DNA of 64,000 nt from Tragulus kanchil (GCA_022376925.1 JAIOJX010000006.1:63449394-63513393); one strand, 5' to 3'; positions 1 through 13,362 are shown, counted from the first letter of the stretch. Numbers and translations: made by a program. The notes: generated from the sequence alone by a model not told the origin.

Positions 1-454
1 CCTGGGCAGAAGTAAGTGGTTAGATGCAGAAGATTTTTAAATAACTCCCCATTACAAATCTCAATCCCTTTCTTGTTTTGTATTTGGGAAAGAGAAAAAG
101 TTGAAAAGATTTTTAAAAAGCAAGGGGGTGGTCTCTTTTTCTTTAAGCATGCTGGACCTGAATAAAGTCAAGTTCTTTATTTGGCTAACTAAATTGCAAT
201 AAAATATAAAAATCAGTACAAAAGTAAAATGCTAATGAGGAGCCAACCAAAAAAATTAATAAATTGTCATACTTACTTATGCTTCAATCACCTATATAAT
301 AACAAAAGTATGTTGTGAAATTTGGGTACATACCTAAAAATCATAAAAATAACCCTAAAACTATACTTGTCCCATGTGCAATATCTACAAAAATGCTACA
401 ACCTTGAAAAAGATGTGAAACAATTTGTTAGAAGAAAAGACAGTGGTCCGTAGT

Positions 455-494
455 TAAACACACACATGCACACACACACACACACACATACACA
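455..494. repeat. (CA)n microsatellite (copy at 1533-1572)
   Basis: An almost pure CA run directly abuts the stromelysin pseudo-exon and replaces its 5' half. Confidence 0.9.
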
Positions 495-653
495 GAGGAG
501 ATGAAGACTTTCCTTGGACTGGAGGTTGCAGGGAAGTTGGACTCCAACACTCTGGAGATGATATGCAAGCCTGGATGTACGGTTCCTGACATTGGTCACT
601 ACAACACCCTTTTTGGTACATCCAAGTAGAGAAAAACTCATCTCACTTACAAA
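495..653 (+). pseudogene. stromelysin-like (MMP3/MMP10) pseudo-exon 2, copy 1
   Basis: From the ATG at 501 the frame reads MKTFLGLEVAGKLDSNTLEM, then KPGCTVPDIGHY, and after a TAG stop RKTHLTYK. This matches stromelysin exon 2, where the family has MQKFLGLEVTGKLD, PRCGVPDVGHF and PKWRKTHLTYR. The cysteine switch is damaged (PRCGVPD to PGCTVPD). The conserved Trp codon is TAG (627-629), and the exon-end donor is not a GT. A CA repeat directly precedes it in place of the first half of the exon. No other exons of this gene were seen nearby, so it is an isolated relic. Confidence 0.8.
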
Positions 654-1572
654 TAATGAGTCCAAACAGGTTTTGACAAAATATTGAGATTTTATAAATT
701 ACTATAACAGGAAAAATAGTATCCCCAATTTTTTTCAGATTTGAAAGAGATAAATCTCTCTGTCACACTGCTGAAAGAAGCTCAAAGCACTTATTCCCCA
801 TTTTGTGCTTACTTCATTATAGAATAATAACAAATTATCCTTTGGCTAGCAAAGAGGACACTTTGACTAACACTGGTATATATTATACAAGTAAAGATAC
901 GCATTACAGAGGGAACCATCAGGGAAATTACTGCCTGAAGCAGTTTCTGGGTGAATGAGTAGAAAATCATACTATAATAATTTTAGGATCCTCTGTTTAA
1001 TAAAACAGTTCTATGGACTTCCTATGGGAAAAACACTATAACTGGCTGATTAAAAAAAATAGAAGGAGAAATGCTGTTCCTGGGCAGAAGTAAGTGGTTA
1101 GATGCAGAAGATTTTTAAATAACTCCCCATTACAAATCTCAATCCCTTTCTTGTTTTGTATTTGGGAAAGAGAAAAAGTTGAAAAGATTTTTAAAAAGCA
1201 AGGGGGTGGTCTCTTTTTCTTTAAGCATGCTGGACCTGAATAAAGTCAAGTTCTTTATTTGGCTAACTAAATTGCAATAAAATATAAAAATCAGTACAAA
1301 AGTAAAATGCTAATGAGGAGTCAATCAAAAATATTAATAAATTGTCATACTTACTTTTGTTTCAATCAACTATATAATAACAAAAGTACATTGTGAAATT
1401 TGGGCAAATGACTAAAAATCATAAAAATTACCCTAAAACTATACTTGTCCCATGTGCAATATCTACAAAAATGCTACAACCTTGAAAAAGATGTGAAACA
1501 ATTTGTTAGAAGAAAAGACAGTGGTCCGTAGTTAAACACACACATGCACACACACACACACACACATACACA

Positions 1573-1731
1573 GAGGAGATGAAGACTTTCCTTGGACTGG
1601 AGGTTGCAGGGAAGTTGGACTCCAACACTCTGGAGATGATATGCAAGCCTGGATGTACGGTTCCTGACATTGGTCACTACAACACCCTTTTTGGTACATC
1701 CAAGTAGAGAAAAACTCATCTCACTTACAAA
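1573..1731 (+). pseudogene. stromelysin-like pseudo-exon 2, copy 2
   Basis: Same relic repeated 1078 bases downstream inside the first local duplication, with the same in-frame TAG and the same PGCTVPD. Almost certainly the same locus represented twice. Confidence 0.75.
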
Positions 1732-2184
1732 TAATGAGTCCAAACAGGTTTTGACAAAATATTGAGATTTTATAAATTACTATAACAGGAAAAATAGTAT
1801 CCCCAATTTTTTTCAGATTTGATAGAGATAAATCTCTCTGTCACACTGCTGAAAGAAGCTCAAAGCACTTATTCCCCATTTTTGTGCTTACTTCATTATA
1901 GAATAATAACAAATTATCCTTTGGCTAGCAAAGAGGACACTTTGACTAACACTGGTATATATTATACAAGTAAAGATACGCATTACAGAGAGGGGAACCA
2001 TCAGGGAAATTACTGCCTGAAGCAGTTTCTGGGTGTAACTGGCATTCAGACTACTGAAAGTCAGGTCTAAAATGCACTTGACTGTACTTTAACAGGTGAA
2101 TTTTTAGCACTTCTAGTTATTAACACCAAGGCTAATATTCTAATGGAGATTAGAGCAACCAGAACAGGAAGAACTGAGAAAAAC

Positions 2185-4425
2185 TGAGAGAGGAGATGGG
2201 GAAAATGTCTCTTTCTGTCTTTTCTTCAAAGCAACTTATTTGCTGCCATGAAAATCTTCTTAAAATAAACCTTCTCAAGTTCAATTTGATTGACTTTGTT
2301 AGAAACATAAACAGTAAGTCAAACAAACCTGAAAACTTTTTTCCCTTGCTTTCTGCCTATCTTGTACTTGAGACTCAGCTCAGGAGTTTCTCTGAGATGC
2401 TCCCTTTGTTCACCAAGATGTGCTGCATCATCCCCAGGTGCTCACAAAATACTCTTGCCCTCTATTGCCCAATATTTTGCCTCAGATTTTTTCCTGCATC
2501 AGGTTACAAATTTCTTGAATTGTTTTCTGCTATAAATTGCTCAAGGCTCTTCCCAGGTGGCTCAGTGATTAAGAATCCATCTGCCAATGAAGGAGATGCA
2601 AGACATACAGGTTCCATCCCTGGTTCAGGAGATCCCCTCAAGGAGGAAATGGCAACCCCACTCCATTATTCTTGCCTGGAGAATCTCATGGACAGAGGAG
2701 CCTAGTGGGCTCAGAGTCAGACATGACTAAGGCAGTCTACAGTCCATAAAGCTGCAAAAAGTCGGACACAACTGAAGCAACTGAACACACATGCACACTA
2801 AATTGCTCAATGGCACAATGACTAAATAAATGGGTTACTAAGCCTTAGAAGAAAGTCATGTTTGAGCTTATAGTAAAAAAAGAGTAGAAGTTGTCAGGCC
2901 ACCAATTTGGAGAGGAAGGGTTTTCTAAGTACAGGGAATTGCACTAGTAGTAGTGTAGAGATATTGGATGACACATCATGATTGGGGGCTTACAAGATGT
3001 TTGGTTAGAGTCAAGAAAAGTTTAGGCACTTTTGAGGTATATTTTAGAGACAGGACTATGAAGCAGTCAATTTATAATAAGGACCATGAGATTTTATTTA
3101 CTATATATGACAATTGAGTTAAATGCTTCCAGAGAGTTCATGTCTAACTTGGCCGTGTTTTCATGGTAAACTAACTAACCATGTTTTTGTGGTTCACTTA
3201 CACATTTATTAGTTCAATAATCATTTCAGTCATGGTGATAGAAGACAGTAGCTAGCTATGGTGAATGGTGTTTCATTCGTGACCTCTGAAGTAGAAAATT
3301 TCACTTGAGAGAGGAGATGGGAAAATGTCTCTTTCTGTCTTTTCTTCAAAGCAACTTATTTGCTGCCATGAAAATCTTCTTAAAATAAACCTTCTCAAGT
3401 TCAATTTGATTGACTTTGTTAGAAACATAAACAGTAAGTCAAACAAACCTGAAAACTTTTTTCCCTTGCTTTCTGCCTATCTTGTACTTGAGACTCAGCT
3501 CAGGAGTTTCTCTGAGATGCTCCCTTTGTTCACCAAGATGTGCTGCATCATCCCCAGGTGCTCACAAAATACTCTTGCCCTCTATTGCCCAATATTTTGC
3601 CTCAGATTTTTTCCTGCATCAGGTTACAAATTTCTTGAATTGTTTTCTGCTATAAATTGCTCAAGGCTCTTCCCAGGTGGCTCAGTGATTAAGAATCCAT
3701 CTGCCAATGAAGGAGATGCAAGACATACAGGTTCCATCCCTGGTTCAGGAGATCCCCTCAAGGAGGAAATGGCAACCCCACTCCATTATTCTTGCCTGGA
3801 GAATCTCATGGACAGAGGAGCCTAGTGGGCTCAGAGTCAGACATGACTAAGGCAGTCTACAGTCCATAAAGCTGCAAAAAGTCGGACACAACTGAAGCAA
3901 CTGAACACACATGCACACTAAATTGCTCAATGGCACAATGACTAAATAAATGGGTTACTAAGCCTTAGAAGAAAGTCATGTTTGAGCTTATAGTAAAAAA
4001 AGAGTAGAAGTTGTCAGGCCACCAATTTGGAGAGGAAGGGTTTTCTAAGTACAGGGAATTGCACTAGTAGTAGTGTAGAGATATTGGATGACACATCATG
4101 ATTGGGGGCTTACAAGATGTTTGGTTAGAGTCAAGAAAAGTTTAGGCACTTTTGAGGTATATTTTAGAGACAGGACTATGAAGCAGTCAATTTATAATAA
4201 GGACCATGAGATTTTATTTACTATATATGACAATTGAGTTAAATGCTTCCAGAGAGTTCATGTCTAACTTGGCCGTGTTTTCATGGTAAACTAACTAACC
4301 ATGTTTTTGTGGTTCACTTACACATTTATTAGTTCAATAATCATTTCAGTCATGGTGATAGAAGACAGTAGCTAGCTATGGTGAATGGTGTTTCATTCGT
4401 GACCTCTGAAGTAGAAAATTTCACT
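2185..4425. repeat. local direct duplication 2 (2185-3305 and 3306-4425)
   Basis: Two abutting near-identical copies, offset 1120-1121, carrying a Bov-tA SINE and unique DNA. The copies differ by one G in GATGGGG near the start. The last part of copy 2 recurs a third time at 5157, chaining it to duplication 3. Confidence 0.93.
2546..2798 (+). mobile_element. Bov-tA-type SINE (copy at 3666-3918)
   Basis: Starts ggctcttcccaggtggctca, has tRNA-like head sequence and gatcccctcaaggagg, then a BovB-derived tail ending gtcggacacaactgaagcaa. Non-autonomous, mobilised by BovB. Repeated by duplication 2. Confidence 0.85.
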
Positions 4426-6229
4426 TAGGAGTCAAAAGACATGACTTCAGTTACTCAGAACTTCCTGGAGCAAAAGTTTTAATAAAGTAAAAAGGGAAAA
4501 GACCAAGATGGTAGAGTATAAGGAGGTGCCCTCATCTGCTCCTGAGAGAGCACTAAATTGCAACTAGCTGCTGAAAAACCATTGACAGGAGGAGGTTGGA
4601 TCTAATGAAAAAAAAAAAAAAAAAAGATACCCACGTCCAAAAACAAAGGAGAAGCCACAACAAGACTGTAGGAGGGGTGCAATTGTGCTTTTAAAATCAA
4701 ATCTCAAACCCACCAGAGACACTGGAATGGGCACAAGCATGTAAAGCCTCTTGCATACCAAACCCTGGGAAAGGAGCAGTGACCCCCCACAAGAGACTGA
4801 GTCAAACCTGCCTTTGAGGGTCAAAGTACCTCCTTAGGTTAGAAGTACCTTATAGAAGTCCTCAATATTGGGCTTCAGTCCTCTTGAATGAGGTTGCCAT
4901 TAGCCAGATCATAGAGCCACGGAGCAGGACTGGAGAAACAGACTGTGTGCATCAGGAACCAGGGAGAAAGTAACAGTGAACACATATAAGACTGAGCCAG
5001 ACTTGCCTCTGAGTGTTCTGAAGTCTCTGGTAGTGGGTCAGAGACACTGCCACAGTGGTCCTAATAGAGCATGCAGGTATAGGTCCTTTTGGAGAGGGTC
5101 GCCATTACCCCTAACACAGTTTGGCCTCAGGTCAGACTACAGGAGGGACTATGAGTTAGTGTAGAGATATTGGATGACACATCATGATTGGGGGCTTACA
5201 AGATGTTTGGTTAGAGTCAAGAAAAGTTTAGGCACTTTTGAGGTATATTTTAGAGACAGGACTATGAAGCAGTCAATTTATAATAAGGACCATGAGATTT
5301 TATTTACTATATATGACAATTGAGTTAAATGCTTCCAGAGAGTTCATGTCTAACTTGGCCGTGTTTTCATGGTAAACTAACTAACCATGTTTTTGTGGTT
5401 CACTTACACATTTATTAGTTCAATAATCATTTCAGTCATGGTGATAGAAGACAGTAGCTAGCTATGGTGAATGGTGTTTCATTCGTGACCTCTGAAGTAG
5501 AAAATTTCACTTAGGAGTCAAAAGACATGACTTCAGTTACTCAGAACTTCCTGGAGCAAAAGTTTTAATAAAGTAAAAAGGGAAAAGACCAAGATGGTAG
5601 AGTATAAGGAGGTGCCCTCATCTGCTCCTGAGAGAGCACTAAATTGCAACTAGCTGCTGAAAAACCATTGACAGGAGGAGGTTGGATCTAATGAAAAAAA
5701 AAAAAAAAAGATACCCACGTCCAAAAACAAAGGAGAAGCCACAACAAGACTGTAGGAGGGGTGCAATTGTGCTTTTAAAATCAAATCTCAAACCCACCAG
5801 AGACACTGGAATGGGCACAAGCATGTAAAGCCTCTTGCATACCAAACCCTGGGAAAGGAGCAGTGACCCCCCACAAGAGACTGAGTCAAACCTGCCTTTG
5901 AGGGTCAAAGTACCTCCTTAGGTTAGAAGTACCTTATAGAAGTCCTCAATATTGGGCTTCAGTCCTCTTGAATGAGGTTGCCATTAGCCAGATCATAGAG
6001 CCACGGAGCAGGACTGGAGAAACAGACTGTGTGCATCAGGAACCAGGGAGAAAGTAACAGTGAACACATATAAGACTGAGCCAGACTTGCCTCTGAGTGT
6101 TCTGAAGTCTCTGGTAGTGGGTCAGAGACACTGCCACAGTGGTCCTAATAGAGCATGCAGGTATAGGTCCTTTTGGAGAGGGTCGCCATTACCCCTAACA
6201 CAGTTTGGCCTCAGGTCAGACTACAGGGA
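4071..6229. repeat. local direct duplication 3 (4071-5147 and 5157-6229)
   Basis: The stretch starting tagtgtagagatattggatg recurs at offset 1086. The copies hold the start of a + strand L1 5'UTR. They differ in the length of an A-run (4604-4624 versus 5693-5708). It overlaps duplications 2 and 4. Confidence 0.92.
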
Positions 6230-9200
6230 GGGGACATAGCTGCACCCAGCAACAAAGGTAACTGTATTAATGATCAAGAGCCTGACCCACCCCAGCCAGG
6301 GCTGGCCTTTTAGCGCTTGAACAGGCGGAACTACAGCGAAACAGTAAAAGAAGCTTTCGACTAATCGGAGAACATACATGTCTGTAAACAACAAAACTCT
6401 GTAAAAGTTAAAAGCAAAATAAAGGTTGCTTTTTTTTTTTTTTTTTTTAAAGACAGGCTTTCTGATCCAACTGCTGCCAGAGGCAAGGAAAAGACACTGG
6501 CAGGGTCATAGCTCCTGCATAGTCAGCCAGTGAAAGGTCACTGACAGCATAGTCCGCAAACAAAAACATTTATTATTTTTACATTTGATTGGCTCTGGAG
6601 TTGATTCTGGATTTGTTTCTTTCATTTCCTCCTCCTTCCCACATCTTTTTTTTCCTTTCTTTTTCCTTTACCCTCTACTGTTGTAGCTACCAATCATATC
6701 AGTACTATTAAATATATTCAAGTTTTCAAGGTTTTTTTTAAACCATACATTTTCTTTTGGTTATATGCTTTTGATTTTACATTGGCCTTTTGTGGTTCTG
6801 TGGGGGCTTTGGTTTGTCTTTATTATTTTTTTGTTTTGTTTTTCATTATTTTTCTCTCTCTTTGTTTTAATTTTTAAAATATTTTATACATATTATTATT
6901 TTTTCTACAACTATTTCTTTACTTTCTCTACTGTTCTTTTCCTATTGCAATAAACTTTAACACATACAAATCGTCAACCTGCCTTTGAGGGTCAAAGTAC
7001 CTCCTTAGGTTAGAAGTACCTTATAGAAGTCCTCAATATTGGGCTTCAGTCCTCTTGAATGAGGTTGCCATTAGCCAGATCATAGAGCCACGGAGCAGGA
7101 CTGGAGAAACAGACTGTGTGCATCAGGAACCAGGGAGAAAGTAACAGTGAACACATATAAGACTGAGCCAGACTTGCCTCTGAGTGTTCTGAAGTCTCTG
7201 GTAGTGGGTCAGAGACACTGCCACAGTGGTCCTAATAGAGCATGCAGGTATAGGTCCTTTTGGAGAGGGTCGCCATTACCCCTAACACAGTTTGGCCTCA
7301 GGTCAGACTACAGGGAGGGGACATAGCTGCACCCAGCAACAAAGGTAACTGTATTAATGATCAAGAGCCTGACCCACCCCAGCCAGGGCGGGCCCTTTTT
7401 AGCGCTTGAACAGGCGGAACTACAGCGAAACAGTAAAAGAAGCTTTCGACTAATCGGAGAACATACATGTCTGTAAACAACAAAACTCTGTAAAAGTTAA
7501 AAGCAAAATAAAGGTTGCTTTTTTTTTTTTTTTTTTTAAAGACAGGCTTTCTGATCCAACTGCTGCCAGAGGCAAGGAAAAGACACTGGCAGGGTCATAG
7601 CTCCTGCATAGTCAGCCAGTGAAAGGTCACTGACAGCATAGTCCGCAAACAAAAACATTTATTATTTTTACATTTGATTGGCTCTGGAGTTGATTCTGGA
7701 TTTGTTTCTTTCATTTCCTCCTCCTTCCCACATCTTTTTTTTCCTTTCTTTTTCCTTTACCCTCTACTGTTGTAGCTACCAATCATATCAGTACTATTAA
7801 ATATATTCAAGTTTTCAAGGTTTTTTTTAAACCATACATTTTCTTTTGGTTATATGCTTTTGATTTTACATTGGCCTTTTGTGGTTCTGTGGGGGCTTTG
7901 GTTTGTCTTTATTATTTTTTTGTTTTGTTTTTCATTATTTTTCTCTCTCTTTGTTTTAATTTTTAAAATATTTTATACATATTATTATTTTTTCTACAAC
8001 TATTTCTTTACTTTCTCTACTGTTCTTTTCCTATTGCAATAAACTTTAACACATACAAATCTTGTTTATCTTCCCATACTTGACTTTGCATTATTATTCT
8101 ATATTTCTTTTCTATCCTTCCTTTCTCTTCTTTCTTTTCTTCATCATATTTCTTAGTCTGTTTTCTTTTCATTGCCTTATCCCCAATTGTAACCTTGCTC
8201 TAGTTTTCCAATTTGTGCTTTAGTTAGTTTCATTCTTAACTGGTAAATATCATTTTTGATTTCCTCTATTTGCTGCATTAATATACTGTAATTTTTATTT
8301 TGACTGGGTTATGTTATGACTGTATATGATTGTATAACTATTCCAGTATGATAGATAATTTTTGCATGATATTTTAATTGCCATTCACCAGGGGTATACC
8401 TTCTGTTTTTCATTTGTGTATATTTGTCTTAATACCATTTAATGCCATAATAAACCAGCCATGGAATCTCCATTCCCTGGCTAGGCATCAAGCCCAGGGA
8501 CTTCAGAGAGGAAGCACTGACTCCAAGACCCAACACTACCAGCAAATGCCTAAAACTAGAGAGCACTAAACAGCAAGAACTCCCACAAAGACAAGCACTT
8601 GTATGCAAGACCCAGCATCACCCAACCACCAGCGGCATTCTGAGTAAGACATCTCATCCAAACAACCATCAGGACAAAAATACAAAACCAATCATCTGCA
8701 AACCTACCTCAGCTCTGTCTGTCAGAGGGGAAAAAAAAAAAAAAACTCACCTCCTCCCACACTCTACAAAAAGTTTACACAAGCCACTGGGATAACTTTA
8801 TGAGGGCAGAAACCAAAAGCAAGGAAGAATTCAACCTGAAAGGGGAACTCATACACAGTAACCTAAAAAATTAATAATAATAATGAAAAGGCAGAGAAAT
8901 ACTACACAAATGAAGGAAAAGTCTACAAACACACAAGTCCAAATAAATGGAGAGGAATTAGGCAAACTTTCTGAAGGAATTCAGAAATAGATAGCAAAAA
9001 TGATCCAAAATCTTGAAAATAGAATACGCGAGAAAATGTAAGAATCAACTAACACATTGAACAAAGAAACACAAGAACTTAAAAATAAACAAACACAGAC
9101 ATACAAATCGATTTACAAACTTAAAAATACTCTAGAAGGAATCAAGAGCAGAGCATCTGAGGCAGAAGAATAGATAAGTGAGCTGGAGGATAGAATGATG

Positions 9201-9632
9201 GACGTAACTGCTGAAGAACAGAATTAAGCTCAAAGAGTAAAAAGAGAAGAGGATAGTCTCAGAGACTTCTGAGATAATATCAAACGCAACAACATTCAGA
9301 TTATAGGGGTTCTAGAAGAAGAAGAAGAAAGGAAAGAATATGAGAAAATTTTCGAAGAGATTATAGTTGAAAACTTCCCAAACATGGAAAAGGAAATCAC
9401 GTCCAAGAAGCACAAAGAGTCCCATACAGGATAAACCCTGGAAGAAACACACCAAGACACATACTAATTAAGGGAACAAATTAAACACAAAGAAAGAATA
9501 TTAAAAGCAGCAAGGGAAAAGCAACAAGTGGCATGCAAGGAAAACCCCATATGTTTAACAACTGATCTTACAGCAGAAACTGCAGGCAAGAAGGGAATGG
9601 CAAGACATATTTAAAGAACTGAAAGAGACAAG
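4494..9632 (+). mobile_element. L1 element, 5'UTR and ORF1 only, 3' part missing
   Basis: The left end, gaccaagatggtagagtata, is the usual L1 start (CAAGATGGCGGAGTA type). Long 5'UTR sequence with T-rich and A-rich runs follows. From about 9000 the + strand encodes decayed L1 ORF1: a coiled-coil-type stretch near 9150-9260 (SELEDRMMDVTAEEQN-like), IQIIGVLEEEEERK near 9295-9340, and LQARREWQDIFKEL near 9575-9620. Stops and frameshifts are frequent. The match ends inside ORF1; ORF2 and a poly-A tail are absent. Duplications 3 and 4 inflate its apparent length by about 2.2 kb. Confidence 0.75.
5889..8061. repeat. local direct duplication 4 (5889-6972 and 6976-8061)
   Basis: The stretch starting aacctgcctttgagggtcaa recurs at offset 1087-1089, all within L1 5'UTR-like sequence. 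One difference is ggctggcctttt versus ggcgggccctttt. Bases 4805-5147 thus exist three times. Confidence 0.92.
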
Positions 9633-11535
9633 ACTCCAATGAAAAAATAGTTTGCACCCATAAAGCAGTGATGGTAACTGAAACATTCCAATGTAAAATA
9701 GTTTGCATCCAGGAGACAGAGTAATTCTGGTTTTAGGAGGAAAGTTAATTTCTAGTAGAGCAGACCCTTATCGTGGCAAACATTTAGGCTAAAAAATGTT
9801 TGTTCCCCCTCCTCCCACTCCTTCTCCTCCTCTTCCTTGGAGACTGCTGGCCTCCTTACCAAGTCTGCCTATTCACCTTTTCAATGGCATCAAATCTAGC
9901 TTTGTAGCAAGCAGGATATAAATTTTGAAAAATATATACTCAGCTAAGAACACCATATTTCGCTGTACTATGTGATACATTTCTTCAGCAACTCAGTAAG
10001 CAAACATTATTTCAGTAAGTGAGCAGGGAAAGGAATTACTTGGCCCCTTCAAGGATTTAATCAAGGCAAACTTTCTGTTTATTCATTGCTACATAACAAA
10101 AAATTATTCTCCAATTTAGTAGCTTAAACTGACACTCTGTCATGATTCTGTGGGTTGACTGTTTACAGCTGAGCAGTGCTTACTCAGACCCTTATGTGGT
10201 TTTAGACGCATAATTTCTGGGACTGAAGTCCTTGCAGGCTTCTTTACTCACGTGTCTGGTGCCTGGCTGGAAGGGCAATAAACAGCCTGACCCCACTTCA
10301 TGCAGCCTTACAATTTGGATGACTTGTCCTTCCTAACAACATGAAGCTTCAGCAAAGATAGAGTTTCCACATGGCAGCTCAGGACTACAAAGGCAAATTT
10401 CTATGAGAAAGAAAGTGAAGGGTGCCAATCTCCTAAGTCACTATGTCATTTGTTATGAATCAGAATAGTGGAAAAGGAAATCACGTCCAAGAAGCACAAA
10501 GAGTCCCATACAGGATAAACCCTGGAAGAAACACACCAAGACACATACTAATTAAGGGAACAAATTAAACACAAAGAAAGAATATTAAAAGCAGCAAGGG
10601 AAAAGCAACAAGTGGCATGCAAGGAAAACCCCATATGTTTAACAACTGATCTTACAGCAGAAACTGCAGGCAAGAAGGGAATGGCAAGACATATTTAAAG
10701 AACTGAAAGAGACAAGACTCCAATGAAAAAATAGTTTGCACCCATAAAGCAGTGATGGTAACTGAAACATTCCAATGTAAAATAGTTTGCATCCAGGAGA
10801 CAGAGTAATTCTGGTTTTAGGAGGAAAGTTAATTTCTAGTAGAGCAGACCCTTATCGTGGCAAACATTTAGGCTAAAAAATGTTTGTTCCCCCTCCTCCC
10901 ACTCCTTCTCCTCCTCTTCCTTGGAGACTGCTGGCCTCCTTACCAAGTCTGCCTATTCACCTTTTCAATGGCATCAAATCTAGCTTTGTAGCAAGCAGGA
11001 TATAAATTTTGAAAAATATATACTCAGCTAAGAACACCATATTTCGCTGTACTATGTGATACATTTCTTCAGCAACTCAGTAAGCAAACATTATTTCAGT
11101 AAGTGAGCAGGGAAAGGAATTACTTGGCCCCTTCAAGGATTTAATCAAGGCAAACTTTCTGTTTATTCATTGCTACATAACAAAAAATTATTCTCCAATT
11201 TAGTAGCTTAAACTGACACTCTGTCATGATTCTGTGGGTTGACTGTTTACAGCTGAGCAGTGCTTACTCAGACCCTTATGTGGTTTTAGACGCATAATTT
11301 CTGGGACTGAAGTCCTTGCAGGCTTCTTTACTCACGTGTCTGGTGCCTGGCTGGAAGGGCAATAAACAGCCTGACCCCACTTCATGCAGCCTTACAATTT
11401 GGATGACTTGTCCTTCCTAACAACATGAAGCTTCAGCAAAGATAGAGTTTCCACATGGCAGCTCAGGACTACAAAGGCAAATTTCTATGAGAAAGAAAGT
11501 GAAGGGTGCCAATCTCCTAAGTCACTATGTCATTT
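9385..11535. repeat. local direct duplication 5 (9385-10452 and 10469-11535)
   Basis: The copy starting tggaaaaggaaatcacgtcc recurs at offset 1084. It spans the end of a + strand L1 ORF1 fragment and old non-coding DNA. Chained with duplication 6. Confidence 0.92.
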
Positions 11536-13362
11536 TTGATTTATTTTTGTGAACAAATCAGTAATAGCATTCACCCAGATTTAAGAGGAAATTACATAGA
11601 CATAAACCTTCAAAAGCTGGGGGAACAGAACACTAAAAATTTAAGGCTACTTAAAAAAAAATCTGCCAGAGAAAGATTTAATTTCTATACAAGCTTTTTT
11701 TTGTTTATTTATTTTTAAAAATTCTTTATTTTAAAGGTTTTACAGAGTTTTGTTGTTCACAGACATGTATGTTCCCAGATCAGTCATACGCATACCCCTC
11801 TGCCCACCACCCCCAGTTCCCCCCATCCCACTCCTCCGGACCATCGCCCCATGCCATTGTGAGCACTCCTATTCCCTTAGCACAATGACAAAAGCTATCT
11901 TTTCCACACATGACAGTATAGGTTTCCATGTTACTCCCTTCATGCCTTCCCCTCCCTATTTCTTCCCCACAATGTCCCTATGTCTATGCTCTCTCTGTTT
12001 TTCCATGAGTTCACTGCGTGTGTTATCAAGACTATCCTACTAGATTCCATACATGTGTGTTAGTATACTGTACTTCTCTTTCTCTTTTTGACTTACTTCA
12101 CTTTTGATGATAGGTTCTAGAGCCAGCCACTTCATTAGGACTGAGTCTTCTGCATTCCTTTTAACAGCTGAGTAGTATTCCATTGTATATATGTACCAGT
12201 GCTTCCATATCCATTCATTCGTCGATGGACATCTAGGTGGCTTCCATGTTCTGGCTATTGTATAGAGAGCTGCAATGAAATTTAAGTAGCTTAAACTGAC
12301 ATTTGTCATGATTCTGTGGGTTGACTGTTTACAGCTGAGCAGTGCTTACTCAGACCCTTATGTGGTTTTAGACGCATAATTTCTGGGACTGAAGTCCTTG
12401 CAGGCTTCTTTACTCACGTGTCTGGTGCCTGGCTGGAAGGGCAATAAACAGCCTGACCCCACTTCATGCAGCCTTACAATTTGGATGACTTGTCCTTCCT
12501 AACAACATGAAGCTTCAGCAAAGATAGAGTTTCCACATGGCAGCTCAGGACTACAAAGGCAAATTTCTATGAGAAAGAAAGTGAAGGGTGCCAATCTCCT
12601 AAGTCACTATGTCATTTTTGATTTATTTTTGTGAACAAATCAGTAATAGCATTCACCCAGATTTAAGAGGAAATTACATAGACATAAACCTTCAAAAGCT
12701 GGGGGAACAGAACACTAAAAATTTAAGGCTACTTAAAAAAAAATCTGCCAGAGAAAGATTTAATTTCTATACAAGCTTTTATTTGTTTATTTATTTGTAA
12801 AAATTCTTTATGTTAAAGTTTTTACAGGGTTTTGTTGTTCACAGACATGTATGGACCCAGATTAGTCATTCGCATACCCCTCTGCCCACCACCCCCAGTT
12901 CCCCCCATCCCACTCCTCCGGACCATCGCCCCATGCCATTGTGAGCACTCCTATTCCCTTAGCACAATGACAAAAGCTATCTTTTCCACACATGACAGTA
13001 TAGGTTTCCATGTTACTCCCTTCATGCCTTCCCCTCCCTATTTCTTCCCCACAATGTCCCTATGTCTATGCTCTCTCTGTTTTTCCATGAGTTCACTGCG
13101 TGTGTTATCAAGACTATCCTACTAGATTCCATACATGTGTGTTAGTATACTGTACTTCTCTTTCTCTTTTTGACTTACTTCACTTTTGATGATAGGTTCT
13201 AGAGCCAGCCACTTCATTAGGACTGAGTCTTCTGCATTCCTTTTAACAGCTGAGTAGTATTCCATTGTATATATGTACCAGTGCTTCCATATCCATTCAT
13301 TCGTCGATGGACATCTAGGTGGCTTCCATGTTCTGGCTATTGTATAGAGAGCTGCAATGAAC
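11202..13362. repeat. local direct duplication 6 (11202-12277 and 12286-13362)
   Basis: The copy starting agtagcttaaactgacact recurs near 12286. It includes the L1 insertion edge, the 3' end of the - strand L1 and the last ORF2 codons. Point differences near the L1 3' end (cccagatcagtcatacgc versus cccagattagtcattcgc) are more numerous than elsewhere. Confidence 0.9.
12761..12778 (+). repeat. L1 target-site duplication, left copy
   Basis: TAATTTCTATACAAGCTT directly precedes the L1 3' end. The right partner at 22339-22356 differs at one base (A for G). The same 18-mer also lies at 11679-11696 through duplication 6. Confidence 0.88.

Larger units (their letters stand above)
1..2034. repeat. 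local direct duplication 1 (1-954 and 1079-2034)
   Basis: The sequence starting cctgggcagaagtaagtggt at base 1 recurs at 1079, with 124 unshared bases between copies. Copies are nearly identical except for a cluster of substitutions around 241-350 versus 1319-1428, and small indels such as gagagggaacc versus gagaggggaacc. The first copy may extend left of the window. Confidence 0.9.

Noticed and set aside
396..665. 89-codon - strand ORF across the CA repeat (also at 1474-1743)
   Set aside because: It is antisense to the stromelysin pseudo-exon and owes its length to the (GT)n run encoding Val-Cys repeats; no family resemblance.
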